DNA of 26,030 nucleotides, from positions 1 through 26,030 of the forward strand of contig CAYZRJ010000005.1 of assembly GCA_964480825.1 (NCBI GenBank). The letters are read 5' to 3'. The position numbers and the translations under genes were made by a program. Positions 6,802 through 14,545 of the stretch are shown one piece after another. The notes beneath the pieces are model-generated. The model was not told the DNA's origin. It made no database searches and was given only the letters and a program-made list of their open reading frames with translations. Within the stretch, counting starts at the first letter, position 1. Each line of letters starts with the position of its first letter. This DNA comes from CAYZRJ01 sp964480825 (GTDB lineage Bacteria; Patescibacteriota; WWE3; UBA101185; UBA10185).

Positions 6802-7308
6802 ATAGATAAGTATTACGCAGTAAACCATAAAATCAAAAACAGAGAGCTAAGAGTAATAACGGTAGACGGGGAAAATCTAGGTGTCATCAAAACCGAAGAA
6901 GCATTAAAGATTGCAATTGAAAGAGGTTTGGATTTAATCGTAGTATCGCCAAACGCGGAGCCTCCGGTGGCTAAGATTTTAGACTTTAAAAAGTTTCTTT
7001 ACCAAGAACGTAAAGAAAAAACAAAGGCTAAGATTAGATCCAAAAAGACTGATACAAAGGAAATAATGTTTAAGCCATTTACTGCTGAAGGGGATCTAAA
7101 TTGGCAAATGGCGCGCGCGAAAGAGTGGCTTACCGAGGGAAATAGAGTTAAAGTATGGGTTGCCATGAAGGGAAGATCTGCATCTCATCCTGAAATTAGT
7201 AGAGAAAAGATACAAAAGTTTATAACCGAACTTGAAACTGTAGCAAAAGCCGAGGGTTCGCCGGAACAAAAAGGAAATGTTATTTCGGTATTGTTTATAC
7301 CGCGATAA
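6802..7308 (+). CDS. infC: Translation initiation factor IF-3, probable AUA start
   Basis: IF-3 binds the 30S subunit, prevents premature 50S joining and proofreads the start codon. The N-terminal domain (Tyr-Ala-Val-Asn-His-Lys-Ile, then Val-Ser-Pro-Asn-Ala-Glu-Pro-Pro-Val-Ala-Lys-Ile) and the C-terminal domain (Gly-Asp-Leu-Asn-Trp-Gln-Met, Lys-Val-Trp-Val-Ala-Met-Lys-Gly-Arg) are both present. The only upstream in-frame ATG (6766) overlaps thrS by 7 bp, has no Shine-Dalgarno and adds 12 residues not expected in the family. Instead AGGAGG at 6787-6792 stands 9 nt before ATA 6802, from which the protein has 168 residues and begins close to the usual IF-3 N-terminus. E. coli infC uses AUU and is autoregulated through it, so a similar device is likely. 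The start is inferred; the gene identity is certain. Confidence 0.93.
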   Translation: MDKYYAVNHKIKNRELRVITVDGENLGVIKTEEALKIAIERGLDLIVVSPNAEPPVAKILDFKKFLYQERKEKTKAKIRSKKTDTKEIMFKPFTAEGDLNWQMARAKEWLTEGNRVKVWVAMKGRSASHPEISREKIQKFITELETVAKAEGSPEQKGNVISVLFIPR

Positions 7309-7328
7309 CAAGATATTAAGGAGACGCC

Positions 7329-7544
7329 ATGCCAAAACTAAAAACAAGAAAAACATTAATGAAAAGAATAAAAATAACAAAAAAAGGTAAAGTGGTAAGA
7401 AAACAATCTCAAATAGGACACTTAAAGGTAAAATGGGATGCTTCAAAGCATTCTCGTAAGGGGAGAAGAGGTACTATCGGCAGTAAAGCTAAAAGAAATA
7501 CTTTTAAAAAGTTGCTGGGCAAGGCAGGAAGACACATAAGCTAG
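7329..7544 (+). CDS. rpmI: 50S ribosomal protein L35
   Basis: A 71-residue, very basic protein beginning Met-Pro-Lys-Leu-Lys-Thr-Arg-Lys and containing the Lys-Ala-Gly-Arg-His-Ile end typical of bacterial L35. It lies 20 nt after infC and has a good Shine-Dalgarno AAGGAG at 7318-7323, 5 nt before the ATG, which is unusual in this window. L35, L20 and IF-3 are one operon in most bacteria, and L20 often represses the operon. I did not find an obvious L20-binding pseudoknot in the short spacer. Confidence 0.95.
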   Translation: MPKLKTRKTLMKRIKITKKGKVVRKQSQIGHLKVKWDASKHSRKGRRGTIGSKAKRNTFKKLLGKAGRHIS

Positions 7545-7545
7545 T

Positions 7546-7902
7546 ATGCCAAGAGTAAAAGGAGGCCCTCAAGGCCATCAAAAACATAAAAAGGTACTAA
7601 AACAAACAAAAGGTTTTAGAGGTACTAGAAACAGACTTTATAAAAGAGCGGCTGAAGCAGCTGTTCGAGCCGGTGAACACGCATTTGCAGGCCGAAAACA
7701 AAAAAGACGTGATCTGCGAAGACTTTGGATCGCACGTATTAACGGGGCGTTGACCGAACACAAAATAATGTACAGTCGTTTTGTTAGTGCCCTCAAAAAG
7801 GCTGAAATCACTTTAGACCGAAAAACTCTATCAGAAATGGCCATTGCTGACCCCAAAGCTTTTGGAGAGATCGTAAAGCAGGCAAAAGCTTTTGTTAAAT
7901 AA
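7546..7902 (+). CDS. rplT: 50S ribosomal protein L20
   Basis: A 118-residue basic protein with the L20 pattern: Met-Pro-Arg-Val-Lys-Gly-Gly, the Lys-Gly-Phe-Arg-Gly-Thr-Arg-Asn-Arg-Leu-Tyr-Lys segment, the Arg-Lys-Gln-Lys-Arg-Arg-Asp-Leu-Arg-Arg-Leu-Trp-Ile-Ala-Arg-Ile core and a C-terminal globular part. L20 is essential for early 50S assembly. The ATG starts 1 nt after the L35 stop, so translation is probably coupled. In other bacteria L20 also acts as translational repressor of its operon; nothing here confirms that. Confidence 0.96.
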   Translation: MPRVKGGPQGHQKHKKVLKQTKGFRGTRNRLYKRAAEAAVRAGEHAFAGRKQKRRDLRRLWIARINGALTEHKIMYSRFVSALKKAEITLDRKTLSEMAIADPKAFGEIVKQAKAFVK

Positions 7903-7913
7903 CCTTCTTGGGA

Positions 7914-7919
7914 TACAAT
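7914..7919 (+). promoter_or_regulatory. -10 box of pheS-pheT
   Basis: TACAAT at 7914-7919 is followed by 7 nt and ATG 7927, in the 24-nt gap after rplT. It suggests a second, leaderless promoter for pheST inside the translation cluster. Confidence 0.5.
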
Positions 7920-7926
7920 TGAATCA

Positions 7927-8934
7927 ATGCGCGATCTCATAGAACAACTCAAAGAACAATTCGAAGTTGATTACAAAACCACTCTTATCACAGGAGGCTT
8001 CGACAACTTGTATCTCAAATATTTTTCAAAAACAAAAGGGCTAGTAACAAAACTAATGAAAGACATCCCAAGCCTTGACGCCGAACAAAAACGCACTCTC
8101 GGGCCGTTGATTAATTCCCTTCAAAACGAGCTTAAAAATCAAATAGATCGGGGCAGGGTAGAGTGCGAGAAACAAAAAGAAGAAGATCCTATGTTAGACC
8201 TTACATACACTGTCAAATCAAAACCAACCGGAATGCTAAACCCGACCACCCAAATCATTCGCGAAATGAACGAGTTTTTTAAATATCACGGATATTCGGT
8301 TGTTGAGGGGCCGGAAATCGAAACCGCTGAAAATAACTTTAGAAAACTAAATCTTCCCGAAGGCCATCCTGCAACCGATCTACAAGATACTTTATTTATT
8401 CACGAACCAAACATTTTATTACGAACTCATACTTCTTCGGTCGAGGCACGGGTATTAACGGACAATAAACCTCCGATCCGCGCGGTTGTGCCCGGAAAAG
8501 TTTACCGAAACGAAACGGCAAATGCGACTAATTTGGCGTTTTTTCATCAGTACCAAGGTTTTGTTGTCGACAAAGGAATTACGATTCAAAATTTAAAATC
8601 TACGATCTCGCTGTTTTTGCAGTTTTTATTCGGTGAAAATGTGGTTTTGCGATTTAGATATAAATACTATCCAGAGGTCTCTCCGGGAATGGGCACCGAC
8701 ATGCTATGTAACTTTTGTAGCGGCTCCGGTTGTGCAGTTTGCAAACAACGTGGTTGGATTGAAGTCTTGGGCTCGGGTATGATTCACTATAATACCTTGA
8801 AAGCCTGCGAAATTGATCCCGAAGTTTATACCGGATTTGCATTTGGAATAGGCTTAGACCGTTTAGTTATGGCAAAATTTGGTATTAACGATGCCAGAAA
8901 GTTATATAACGGAGAAATGATATATAAATCATGA
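7927..8934 (+). CDS. pheS: Phenylalanyl-tRNA synthetase alpha subunit with zinc-knuckle insert
   Basis: Catalytic subunit of the alpha2-beta2 PheRS. An N-terminal coiled-coil arm (about 1-85) precedes the class II core: His-Pro-Ala-Thr-Asp-Leu-Gln-Asp-Thr (147-155), motif 2 around Val-Tyr-Arg-Asn-Glu (192-196) and motif 3 Gly-Ile-Gly-Leu-Asp-Arg-Leu (307-313). Between the core strands, four cysteines (Cys261, Cys264, Cys269, Cys272) form a CxxC-x4-CxxC insert that could bind zinc; E. coli PheS has no such insert, although I recall similar ones in other bacteria. At 335 residues the length is normal. The stop overlaps the pheT start by 4 bp (ATGA). Confidence 0.96.
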   Translation: MRDLIEQLKEQFEVDYKTTLITGGFDNLYLKYFSKTKGLVTKLMKDIPSLDAEQKRTLGPLINSLQNELKNQIDRGRVECEKQKEEDPMLDLTYTVKSKPTGMLNPTTQIIREMNEFFKYHGYSVVEGPEIETAENNFRKLNLPEGHPATDLQDTLFIHEPNILLRTHTSSVEARVLTDNKPPIRAVVPGKVYRNETANATNLAFFHQYQGFVVDKGITIQNLKSTISLFLQFLFGENVVLRFRYKYYPEVSPGMGTDMLCNFCSGSGCAVCKQRGWIEVLGSGMIHYNTLKACEIDPEVYTGFAFGIGLDRLVMAKFGINDARKLYNGEMIYKS

Positions 8935-10880
8935 AAATACCACTTGAATGGCTAAAACAATATATAAAAACTAACAAAAGCGCTCAAGAACTGGCAGTCT
9001 CGTTCACTGCGCTTGGATTGATGTTAGACAAATCTATTTATTCTTATGAAAACGGCGGTTACAAAACCGAAGTTTTAGATCTTGAGCATCGAATGGATCG
9101 CGCAGACTGGCTATCAATTTTAGGATGTGCTTGCGATATTGCTGCCTTCGAAAACATCGAACTAATTAAACCTAAACTTTACACAAAAAAAGGCAGGGCG
9201 CTACCGGCCGACGAAAAAATAAAAATTGAAGTCAATTGTCCGGAGTTTGTTAATCGTTTTAATACCCGTATATTTAAAAATATAAAAGTTGGCCCGTCTC
9301 CGGATTGGTTAAAAAATCGACTCGAAGCATACGGAATTCCCTCGATAAACAATATCGTCGACATAACAAATTACGTCATGGTCGAACAAGGCCAAACTTT
9401 GCATGCTCAAGACATTAAAAAAATGGAAGCTCCGGAGATCGTAATCAGACGCGCAAAAAAGGGTGAAACCTTAAAAACTTTGTTGGGAGAAACCATTACA
9501 CTCGACGAAGAAGCTTTTGTACTAACTCAAAATAATAAAGCTACAGTACTTGGTGGTATTGTTGGCGGTGTGGCCACAGGAGTCAACCGCAACACGACCG
9601 ACATCATACTGGATTCCGGAAACTACAATCAAACTAATATCCGCAAAACTTCGCGCAAAGCTAAAATCATGAACGAATCTGTTTCTCGCAACGACAAGTT
9701 TTTACACCCGCATTTAACGGAGGTAGCTCTCCAACGCGCAACCGGCCTCATTTTAGAATTAGCCGGTGGAGAATATTACGAAAACGAAGATTGGTACCCA
9801 AAAATACACCCGCCAAAAAAACTAACCCTAACGTATGCGCGAATAAAATTAATCGCCGGATTTGAACTAGAAACCGAGCGCATTAAGACTATTCTATTAA
9901 AACTGGAGTATATGATTTCGAAAGAAAATAAAGATTTGTTACAACTTGAAGTTCCGTTTTTTAGAACTGACGTTGAAGTAGAGGACGACATCATTTCTGA
10001 TTTATTGCGGATATACAATTACGCAAATATTCCTTTGCAACAGATAAACTCTGCTCCGCCAAAAGATATTACACCAAAAATATATTCGTTCGAGGATCGC
10101 CTTCGCGATATCTGTGTAAATTTAGGTTTGCACGAGCACATTACTGATCCTCTGGTTTCCGTTAACGCCGCAGAACCAAACCAAGTCAAGCTCGAAAATT
10201 CTCAATCACAGTTAAAAAATGCTTTGCGTACAAACATTCACGAAGAACTTAAAACTTTGGCACAGGTTTATGCAAAACACCAAATCCAGAATGTCGGGCT
10301 TTTTGAAATAGGAAAAACCTACTCGCGACAAAATGGCGCTACGCGCCCGACCGAATACGATCTAAAGTCAGTCGATCTGACAGACTTTACAGAAAATCGG
10401 GTTACGCAAGTTTATGTTAAACAAAACAGAGCAAATCACGTTGAAAATTCTACTGAAACTAGAAGTATTTTGGGCGGAATAATGTCGGCCTTAGGTCTAT
10501 CTGACTATAAGCTCGAAAAAAATGACGGCAACAAAGTTAACATTGTTGTAGATAAAATTGTTGTTGGTTATATAGGATGGGATCAGATTACTTTACTAAA
10601 CGAAGTTCTGTTACCGCTGGGAAAAACTTCGAGCCGCGTTGTTACCGAATATAAAGTTACGCGCACCGACGATCTGTCAATTCTCGTTCCGATAGAGAAA
10701 AATCTCGGTGAAATAGAAACAATTGTTAAAGACGCTGACACAAAAATAACAGAGGTTGAAATAATTCCCCAAAACTATGAGGGAAGTGATGCCGACCACA
10801 AAAATGTTTTGGTGAGAATTACACACGAAATAGAGAACTTTGCTCCGGTGCGCGAAAAGATATTAAACTCCTTAAAATAA
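8931..10880 (+). CDS. pheT: Phenylalanyl-tRNA synthetase beta subunit lacking the EMAP-like tRNA-binding domain
   Basis: Structural and editing subunit of PheRS. It begins Met-Lys-Ile-Pro-Leu-Glu-Trp-Leu as usual, but the roughly 110-residue EMAP/OB tRNA-binding domain that normally follows residue 40 is missing: the chain goes straight to Leu-Asp-Leu-Glu-His-Arg-Met-Asp-Arg-Ala-Asp-Trp (about 50-61). The B3/B4 editing region follows (100-270), then a B5 domain (290-370), the catalytic-like module, and a C-terminal anticodon-binding FDX-ACB domain (about 565-649). The total is 649 residues against 795 in E. coli. The ATG overlaps the pheS stop (ATGA). It converges on pbp1A with 15 nt between stops and no clear terminator. 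Confidence 0.95.
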   Translation: MKIPLEWLKQYIKTNKSAQELAVSFTALGLMLDKSIYSYENGGYKTEVLDLEHRMDRADWLSILGCACDIAAFENIELIKPKLYTKKGRALPADEKIKIEVNCPEFVNRFNTRIFKNIKVGPSPDWLKNRLEAYGIPSINNIVDITNYVMVEQGQTLHAQDIKKMEAPEIVIRRAKKGETLKTLLGETITLDEEAFVLTQNNKATVLGGIVGGVATGVNRNTTDIILDSGNYNQTNIRKTSRKAKIMNESVSRNDKFLHPHLTEVALQRATGLILELAGGEYYENEDWYPKIHPPKKLTLTYARIKLIAGFELETERIKTILLKLEYMISKENKDLLQLEVPFFRTDVEVEDDIISDLLRIYNYANIPLQQINSAPPKDITPKIYSFEDRLRDICVNLGLHEHITDPLVSVNAAEPNQVKLENSQSQLKNALRTNIHEELKTLAQVYAKHQIQNVGLFEIGKTYSRQNGATRPTEYDLKSVDLTDFTENRVTQVYVKQNRANHVENSTETRSILGGIMSALGLSDYKLEKNDGNKVNIVVDKIVVGYIGWDQITLLNEVLLPLGKTSSRVVTEYKVTRTDDLSILVPIEKNLGEIETIVKDADTKITEVEIIPQNYEGSDADHKNVLVRITHEIENFAPVREKILNSLK

Positions 10881-10895
10881 GCAAAAAATATAGGA

Positions 10896-13586
10896 TTATT
10901 GAATATAGCCCACCACGTTCAGCCTAATCTTCTTACTACCTTTATTACCATTCTCATCAGTAACCGAAACTTCAAATTGATGCTCACCGATATCTTTTGC
11001 GCTCAAGTTAAGATTATATCCGTATGGCAAAGATTTGTCTTCACCAACCTTATTGTCGTCCATGTAAAATCTCACTATTTCCACATCTTTATAAGAAGAA
11101 ACTTCGACGTTTAATCTAAAGTCTAAGTAAACTTTATCTCCATCTTTTAAATCCATTATTCCGACCGCGACGTTATCTTTGTTCGAAACCTCATCACCGT
11201 CAAATTCCAATGCCGAAGTCATTTGCGGAGGAAAGTATTTTTCTTCTTTGGTATAGTTTTCTTTGACCCAGGCATCAACACCGTATTGCCATTCAGATAG
11301 TTCGGCGCGAACCTTTACAAAAGTCTTTACTTCGGTCTCATCCGCACCTTTACAACCGGAGTTTGAGACACGCCCATCAATCTTACAAATTTCAATTCTT
11401 TGATACCAATCACTTTTTGCCGTTGGTTCTGATCCGGTAATAAACCACTCGGTTCTTTTTTCAGCATCATCGGCGGGTAACATTCCAGTTAATTTGTCTA
11501 CATCGATCTTCTTGACATCTTTTGTTGGTTCAAATTTTTCGCTTGGCTTGTCTTTAAGATACTCGGCCATAAATCTATGCCAAATTGGTGTAGCTCCTGT
11601 GATACCTGACGCAACATATTGGTTCATCTTTTCATTGTTGCTGTTACCAACCCAAACACCGATAGATACCGAAGGCGTAAATCCCATCGCGTAGTTATCA
11701 CGTTTATCGTCTGTAGTACCGGTTTTTACTGCAACGCGATGACCCGTAATATTTAACAAGCTTCCCGCACCAAACGCATCACTGCGAGCACCGTCATCAG
11801 ACAATATGTCTGATATTAAAAACGCGACCTCAGGAGTCACCGCCTGAACACCTCCCGTATCTTGCCATTTATAAAGAGTATTTCCTTTAGCATCTTTTAC
11901 TTCGATTATTGGGTTTGGTCTTCGATAAACACCTTTGGCCGCGAACACATTAAACGCGCCGGTCATTTCAAGCAAACGCGTTTCACCCCCACCCAAAGTA
12001 AGTGCCAAACCAAACCTTTGTCGGTCTTTAAAAGTGCTTACTCCCATTTTTTCGGCTGTATCTATCATGTTATCTATTCCTACTATTTTTAGTGCCTTAA
12101 CCGCAGGAATGTTTAACGAATTACCCAAAGCTTTTCTCAAAGGCATAACGCCTCTAAATATTCCGTCGTAATTTACAGGGATGTAAGGTTTGTCCACGGA
12201 TTCTCCCGGAAATCTTGTAGGTACATCCAAAAAAGGAAAAGCCGCGGTGTAGCCCTGAGACAACATCGTCGCGTAAGTAATGGGTTTTATCGACGATCCC
12301 GGTTGACGTAACGACAATGTAACGTTTACATAGGGGTCAAATTTACAGCTGTTTTCATCGGTTGTACCTGATATACAGCCCTCGGGTTGGGGTTTAATAT
12401 TGTAACCTTTTGAACCGACCATAGCTAAAATTTGAGATGTTTTAGAATCTAACGCTATCATAGCTCCATTCCAAACGTTTAGCGATTTTGCTTTTTCAAC
12501 CTCTTCAAAAACTATCTGCTCGGCTTTTGTTTGTATATCCAAGTCTAAACTTGTAGTTACTTGTAGTCCTCCTCGTTCAACAACGTCCTCACCAAACATA
12601 TCGGCCAATTGTTGTTTTGCGTAAAACACAAAATGAGGAGCAATAAACGAAATACCGGTTTGCTGAAACTTTAACTCTTCATTTTTGGCGGCCTCGTATT
12701 CTTCTTTACTTATGTAGTGACGCTTACCGTCTTCGTCTATCCACCCGCGTACATTCATTAAGTATAAGACGTAATTTTTACGTTCTATTCCGGCTTCGGG
12801 GTTGGTACCAAAATTTGAATAGTAACTCGGACGTTGCGGTAAACCAGAAAGATACGCAGCTTCAGCTATGCTTAAATCTTTTGGAGCTTTATTAAAATAA
12901 GTTTTTGCGGCACTAAAAATACCGTAGTTTTGACCGCCGTAAGGAGTTTCGTTTAGGTACATTTGGATGATCTGAGCTTTCGAATATTTATTTTCGAGCT
13001 GTAAAGATAAAATAACTTCCTTGATTTTACGGGATAATGTGCGTTCTTGGGTCAATAAACTATTTTTTATAACCTGTTGAGTTAAAGTAGAACCGCCCTG
13101 AAGATCTCCTCCAAAAACTGTATTTTTAAAAGCCCGCGCTATACCCCGAAACGAAAATCCCTGGTGCAAATAAAAATCCGCGTCCTCGGTTGCAAGGGTA
13201 GCGTGCGAAACGTTGGGAGATACATCGGCAAGGTTAATCAAAGTGCGATTTTTATCTCCGAAAAGTTCGTAAAGCAACTTACCGTTGCGATCGTAAAAAC
13301 GAGTTGAAAGCTCAAAACTCCTTTCCAATAATTTATTTGGATTAGGTAGGTCGCGCGAAAAATAAGCAAAAACAGCGATAAAAATAAACAAACCCACAAC
13401 AGCTCCGACTAAAACGAATGAAGCCAAGTAAGTCATATAAACCAAAGTTCGCGGGTCTTTAATGAACTTTAATGTCCAAAAGTCCGGGCTTAGTATAAAC
13501 TTTTTAACCTTGTTGGTATTGGTTTGCAGTTTAATTAAAGTCTTTGTCCAATTTCTACGTCGTGATCTGCTTTTTTGCCAAAACAT
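10896..13586 (-). CDS. Bifunctional class A penicillin-binding protein (PBP1A family)
   Basis: Polymerises lipid II and cross-links peptidoglycan. Numbering from ATG 13586: a basic cytosolic tail (1-45), one membrane helix (about 52-76), a GT51 glycosyltransferase domain with catalytic Glu134 in Glu-Asp-Ala-Asp-Phe and the Gly-Gly-Ser-Thr-Leu-Thr-Gln-Gln motif, then a transpeptidase domain. The latter has Ser431-Ser-Ile-Lys434 (SxxK), Ser490-Leu-Asn492 (SxN) and Lys621-Thr-Gly623 (KTG). The C-terminal 100 residues look like an Ig-type beta domain, probably outside the membrane. An upstream in-frame TTG (13604) lies within the extended -10 box and so cannot be in the transcript if that box is used; the start is therefore ATG 13586, giving 896 residues. 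Confidence 0.94.
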   Translation of the reverse strand: MFWQKSRSRRRNWTKTLIKLQTNTNKVKKFILSPDFWTLKFIKDPRTLVYMTYLASFVLVGAVVGLFIFIAVFAYFSRDLPNPNKLLERSFELSTRFYDRNGKLLYELFGDKNRTLINLADVSPNVSHATLATEDADFYLHQGFSFRGIARAFKNTVFGGDLQGGSTLTQQVIKNSLLTQERTLSRKIKEVILSLQLENKYSKAQIIQMYLNETPYGGQNYGIFSAAKTYFNKAPKDLSIAEAAYLSGLPQRPSYYSNFGTNPEAGIERKNYVLYLMNVRGWIDEDGKRHYISKEEYEAAKNEELKFQQTGISFIAPHFVFYAKQQLADMFGEDVVERGGLQVTTSLDLDIQTKAEQIVFEEVEKAKSLNVWNGAMIALDSKTSQILAMVGSKGYNIKPQPEGCISGTTDENSCKFDPYVNVTLSLRQPGSSIKPITYATMLSQGYTAAFPFLDVPTRFPGESVDKPYIPVNYDGIFRGVMPLRKALGNSLNIPAVKALKIVGIDNMIDTAEKMGVSTFKDRQRFGLALTLGGGETRLLEMTGAFNVFAAKGVYRRPNPIIEVKDAKGNTLYKWQDTGGVQAVTPEVAFLISDILSDDGARSDAFGAGSLLNITGHRVAVKTGTTDDKRDNYAMGFTPSVSIGVWVGNSNNEKMNQYVASGITGATPIWHRFMAEYLKDKPSEKFEPTKDVKKIDVDKLTGMLPADDAEKRTEWFITGSEPTAKSDWYQRIEICKIDGRVSNSGCKGADETEVKTFVKVRAELSEWQYGVDAWVKENYTKEEKYFPPQMTSALEFDGDEVSNKDNVAVGIMDLKDGDKVYLDFRLNVEVSSYKDVEIVRFYMDDNKVGEDKSLPYGYNLNLSAKDIGEHQFEVSVTDENGNKGSKKIRLNVVGYIQ

Positions 13587-13594
13587 ATGTGTAT

Positions 13595-13603
13595 AGTATA
13601 TCA
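13595..13603 (-). promoter_or_regulatory. Extended -10 promoter of the PBP gene
   Basis: On the minus strand TGATATACT is followed by 8 nt and ATG 13586, the same nine bases and spacing as at tyrS. No Shine-Dalgarno; a leaderless mRNA is predicted. Confidence 0.65.
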
Positions 13604-13628
13604 ATTGATTTGAGAGTGTGCTTAATTT

Positions 13629-13669
13629 AAAAAAAGCGCGCGAAAAGATTTTTTTGATCCTAACGCGCG
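13629..13669 (-). terminator. Rho-independent terminator of the 13690-13920 gene
   Basis: On the minus strand, CGCGCG arms (13664-13669 and 13637-13642) close a stem that continues after a TT/TT internal loop into a second 5-bp helix. A run of seven T's follows (A's at 13629-13635 on the plus strand), 1 nt past the stem base. It separates this small gene from the PBP promoter. Confidence 0.75.
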
Positions 13670-13689
13670 TTTACAAAACATTTCGTTAT

Positions 13690-13920
13690 CTAACGTAGTT
13701 CATTAACCTCAATGTAAAACGCCTTTCCTAAAGCAAAAAGAATTGGCTTATTAGCATCTGAATGGTGTTTAAAGTCGGCAAGAATGCGTTTCTGTAGTGA
13801 TTTACTGCTGGACACCCTATCAACTTGGTATCCCGATGCTGTCTTAGACAGCATGCCTGTTAATTCCGTAACGTGCATAATATTGTCACCCTTAAAACAG
13901 AATTCTACTTGGATTATCAT
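13690..13920 (-). CDS. Small orphan protein, 76 residues (unknown function)
   Basis: I do not recognise this protein. It has no signal peptide or membrane helix; residues 38-55 (Ser-Ser-Ser-Lys-Ser to His-His) look helical and basic, with a short hydrophobic strand near the C-terminus (Pro-Ile-Leu-Phe-Ala-Leu). The evidence that it is a real gene is its expression signals: TATAAT at 13955-13960 (minus), a leader of about 28 nt, Shine-Dalgarno AAGGAG 5 nt before ATG 13920, and a strong terminator 20 nt past the stop. It is divergent from the 14064 gene. It belongs to the set of small, Shine-Dalgarno-led orphan genes in this window. Confidence 0.65.
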   Translation of the reverse strand: MIIQVEFCFKGDNIMHVTELTGMLSKTASGYQVDRVSSSKSLQKRILADFKHHSDANKPILFALGKAFYIEVNELR

Positions 13921-13954
13921 AGGTTCTCCTTTTTATAGTTTCGTCGATTTGTTG

Positions 13955-13960
13955 ATTATA
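13955..13960 (-). promoter_or_regulatory. -10 box of the 13690-13920 gene
   Basis: TATAAT on the minus strand, preceded directly by TG, with a weak TTG-containing -35 candidate about 17 bp upstream. The leader carries Shine-Dalgarno AAGGAG at 13926-13931. Confidence 0.5.
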
Positions 13961-14025
13961 CACGTATTGATCCCATAGTACAAATAACGGCTCCTGCATA
14001 AAAACTTTATTAAAATTTATGTATA

Positions 14026-14034
14026 TGCTATAAC
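14026..14034 (+). promoter_or_regulatory. Extended -10 promoter of the 14064 gene
   Basis: TGCTATAAC at 14026-14034 is an extended -10; a leader of about 23 nt follows with Shine-Dalgarno AAAGGAG at 14052-14058, 5 nt before ATG 14064. Confidence 0.55.
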
Positions 14035-14063
14035 AAATTTAAACTAAGCAGAAAGGAGAAGAT

Positions 14064-14396
14064 ATGCTGTTACTTTTTACGATCTACCTTAAGTGGTCAA
14101 TACCTCTGTGGTTGCTTAAAACCCTATGGTGGAACTGGTGGGCAGGCGCAGGGATAGCCGTTTTGGTTTTTATATTGATTCTTATTGGCGATAGATCGCA
14201 CGAAATTTATATCGCTGAAGCTGATGGGTATTTACTGCAACGCGTTGACTACAAGATGCTAAACGATTTTAACTTTAATACAAGTCTGTGGACCGTGTAT
14301 ATCGTTTGTACTGTTTTATTTGGCGCGTTTGGTTTACTACCGGCAAGGTTAATTGTGTCTATGCTCACTCGTCGTCCAACAAAAGGTAATAAATAA
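14064..14396 (+). CDS. Small two-helix membrane protein (unknown function)
   Basis: A 110-residue protein that I do not recognise. It has a tryptophan-rich first part (residues 11-26 include six Trp) running into a membrane helix at about 24-42, a polar stretch with Asp-Arg-Ser-His-Glu and Glu-Ala-Asp-Gly-Tyr (43-70), a second helix at about 75-97, and a basic C-terminal tail. Strong signals surround it: an extended -10, Shine-Dalgarno AAAGGAG with 5-nt spacing, and a hairpin terminator just past the stop. It is therefore a single-gene unit, divergent from the 76-residue orphan. Confidence 0.65.
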   Translation: MLLLFTIYLKWSIPLWLLKTLWWNWWAGAGIAVLVFILILIGDRSHEIYIAEADGYLLQRVDYKMLNDFNFNTSLWTVYIVCTVLFGAFGLLPARLIVSMLTRRPTKGNK

Positions 14397-14399
14397 GGA

Positions 14400-14438
14400 A
14401 AAATGCAGGGCGCCAAAAAACTTGGTTCTCTGCATTTT
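14400..14438 (+). terminator. Rho-independent terminator after the 14064 gene
   Basis: AAAATGCAG (14400-14408) and CTGCATTTT (14430-14438) pair perfectly over 9 bp, and CCAA/TTGG can form an inner helix. The 3' arm ends in four T's. It lies 4 nt after the stop codon. Confidence 0.7.
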
Positions 14439-14528
14439 AACTTTCCGTTTTAACTGTCATCCCGTAGTCAATCAAATCCTTTGCCCCTGTTTCACACCCT
14501 TTTTAATGTACCAACGTATTAATCTAAC

Positions 14529-14537
14529 TGATATACT
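14529..14537 (+). promoter_or_regulatory. Extended -10 promoter of tyrS
   Basis: TGATATACT at 14529-14537, then 8 nt, then ATG 14546. No Shine-Dalgarno. The box and spacing are identical to those of the PBP gene. Confidence 0.65.
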
Positions 14538-14545
14538 AAACGCAC

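Noticed and set aside
7309..7328. L20-binding autoregulatory structure before rpmI
   Set aside because: The 20-nt spacer is too short and holds only a Shine-Dalgarno; no convincing pseudoknot or helix-mimic could be drawn by eye.
7096..7446. 116-codon minus-strand hydrophobic frame over infC-rpmI
   Set aside because: The apparent Phe/Leu richness is the complement of lysine-rich ribosomal genes; not a membrane protein.
13629..13669. Alternating CGCGCG arms as a Z-DNA or restriction-site array
   Set aside because: Paired arms, inner helix and T-run in the minus strand fit a simple terminator of the 13690 gene.
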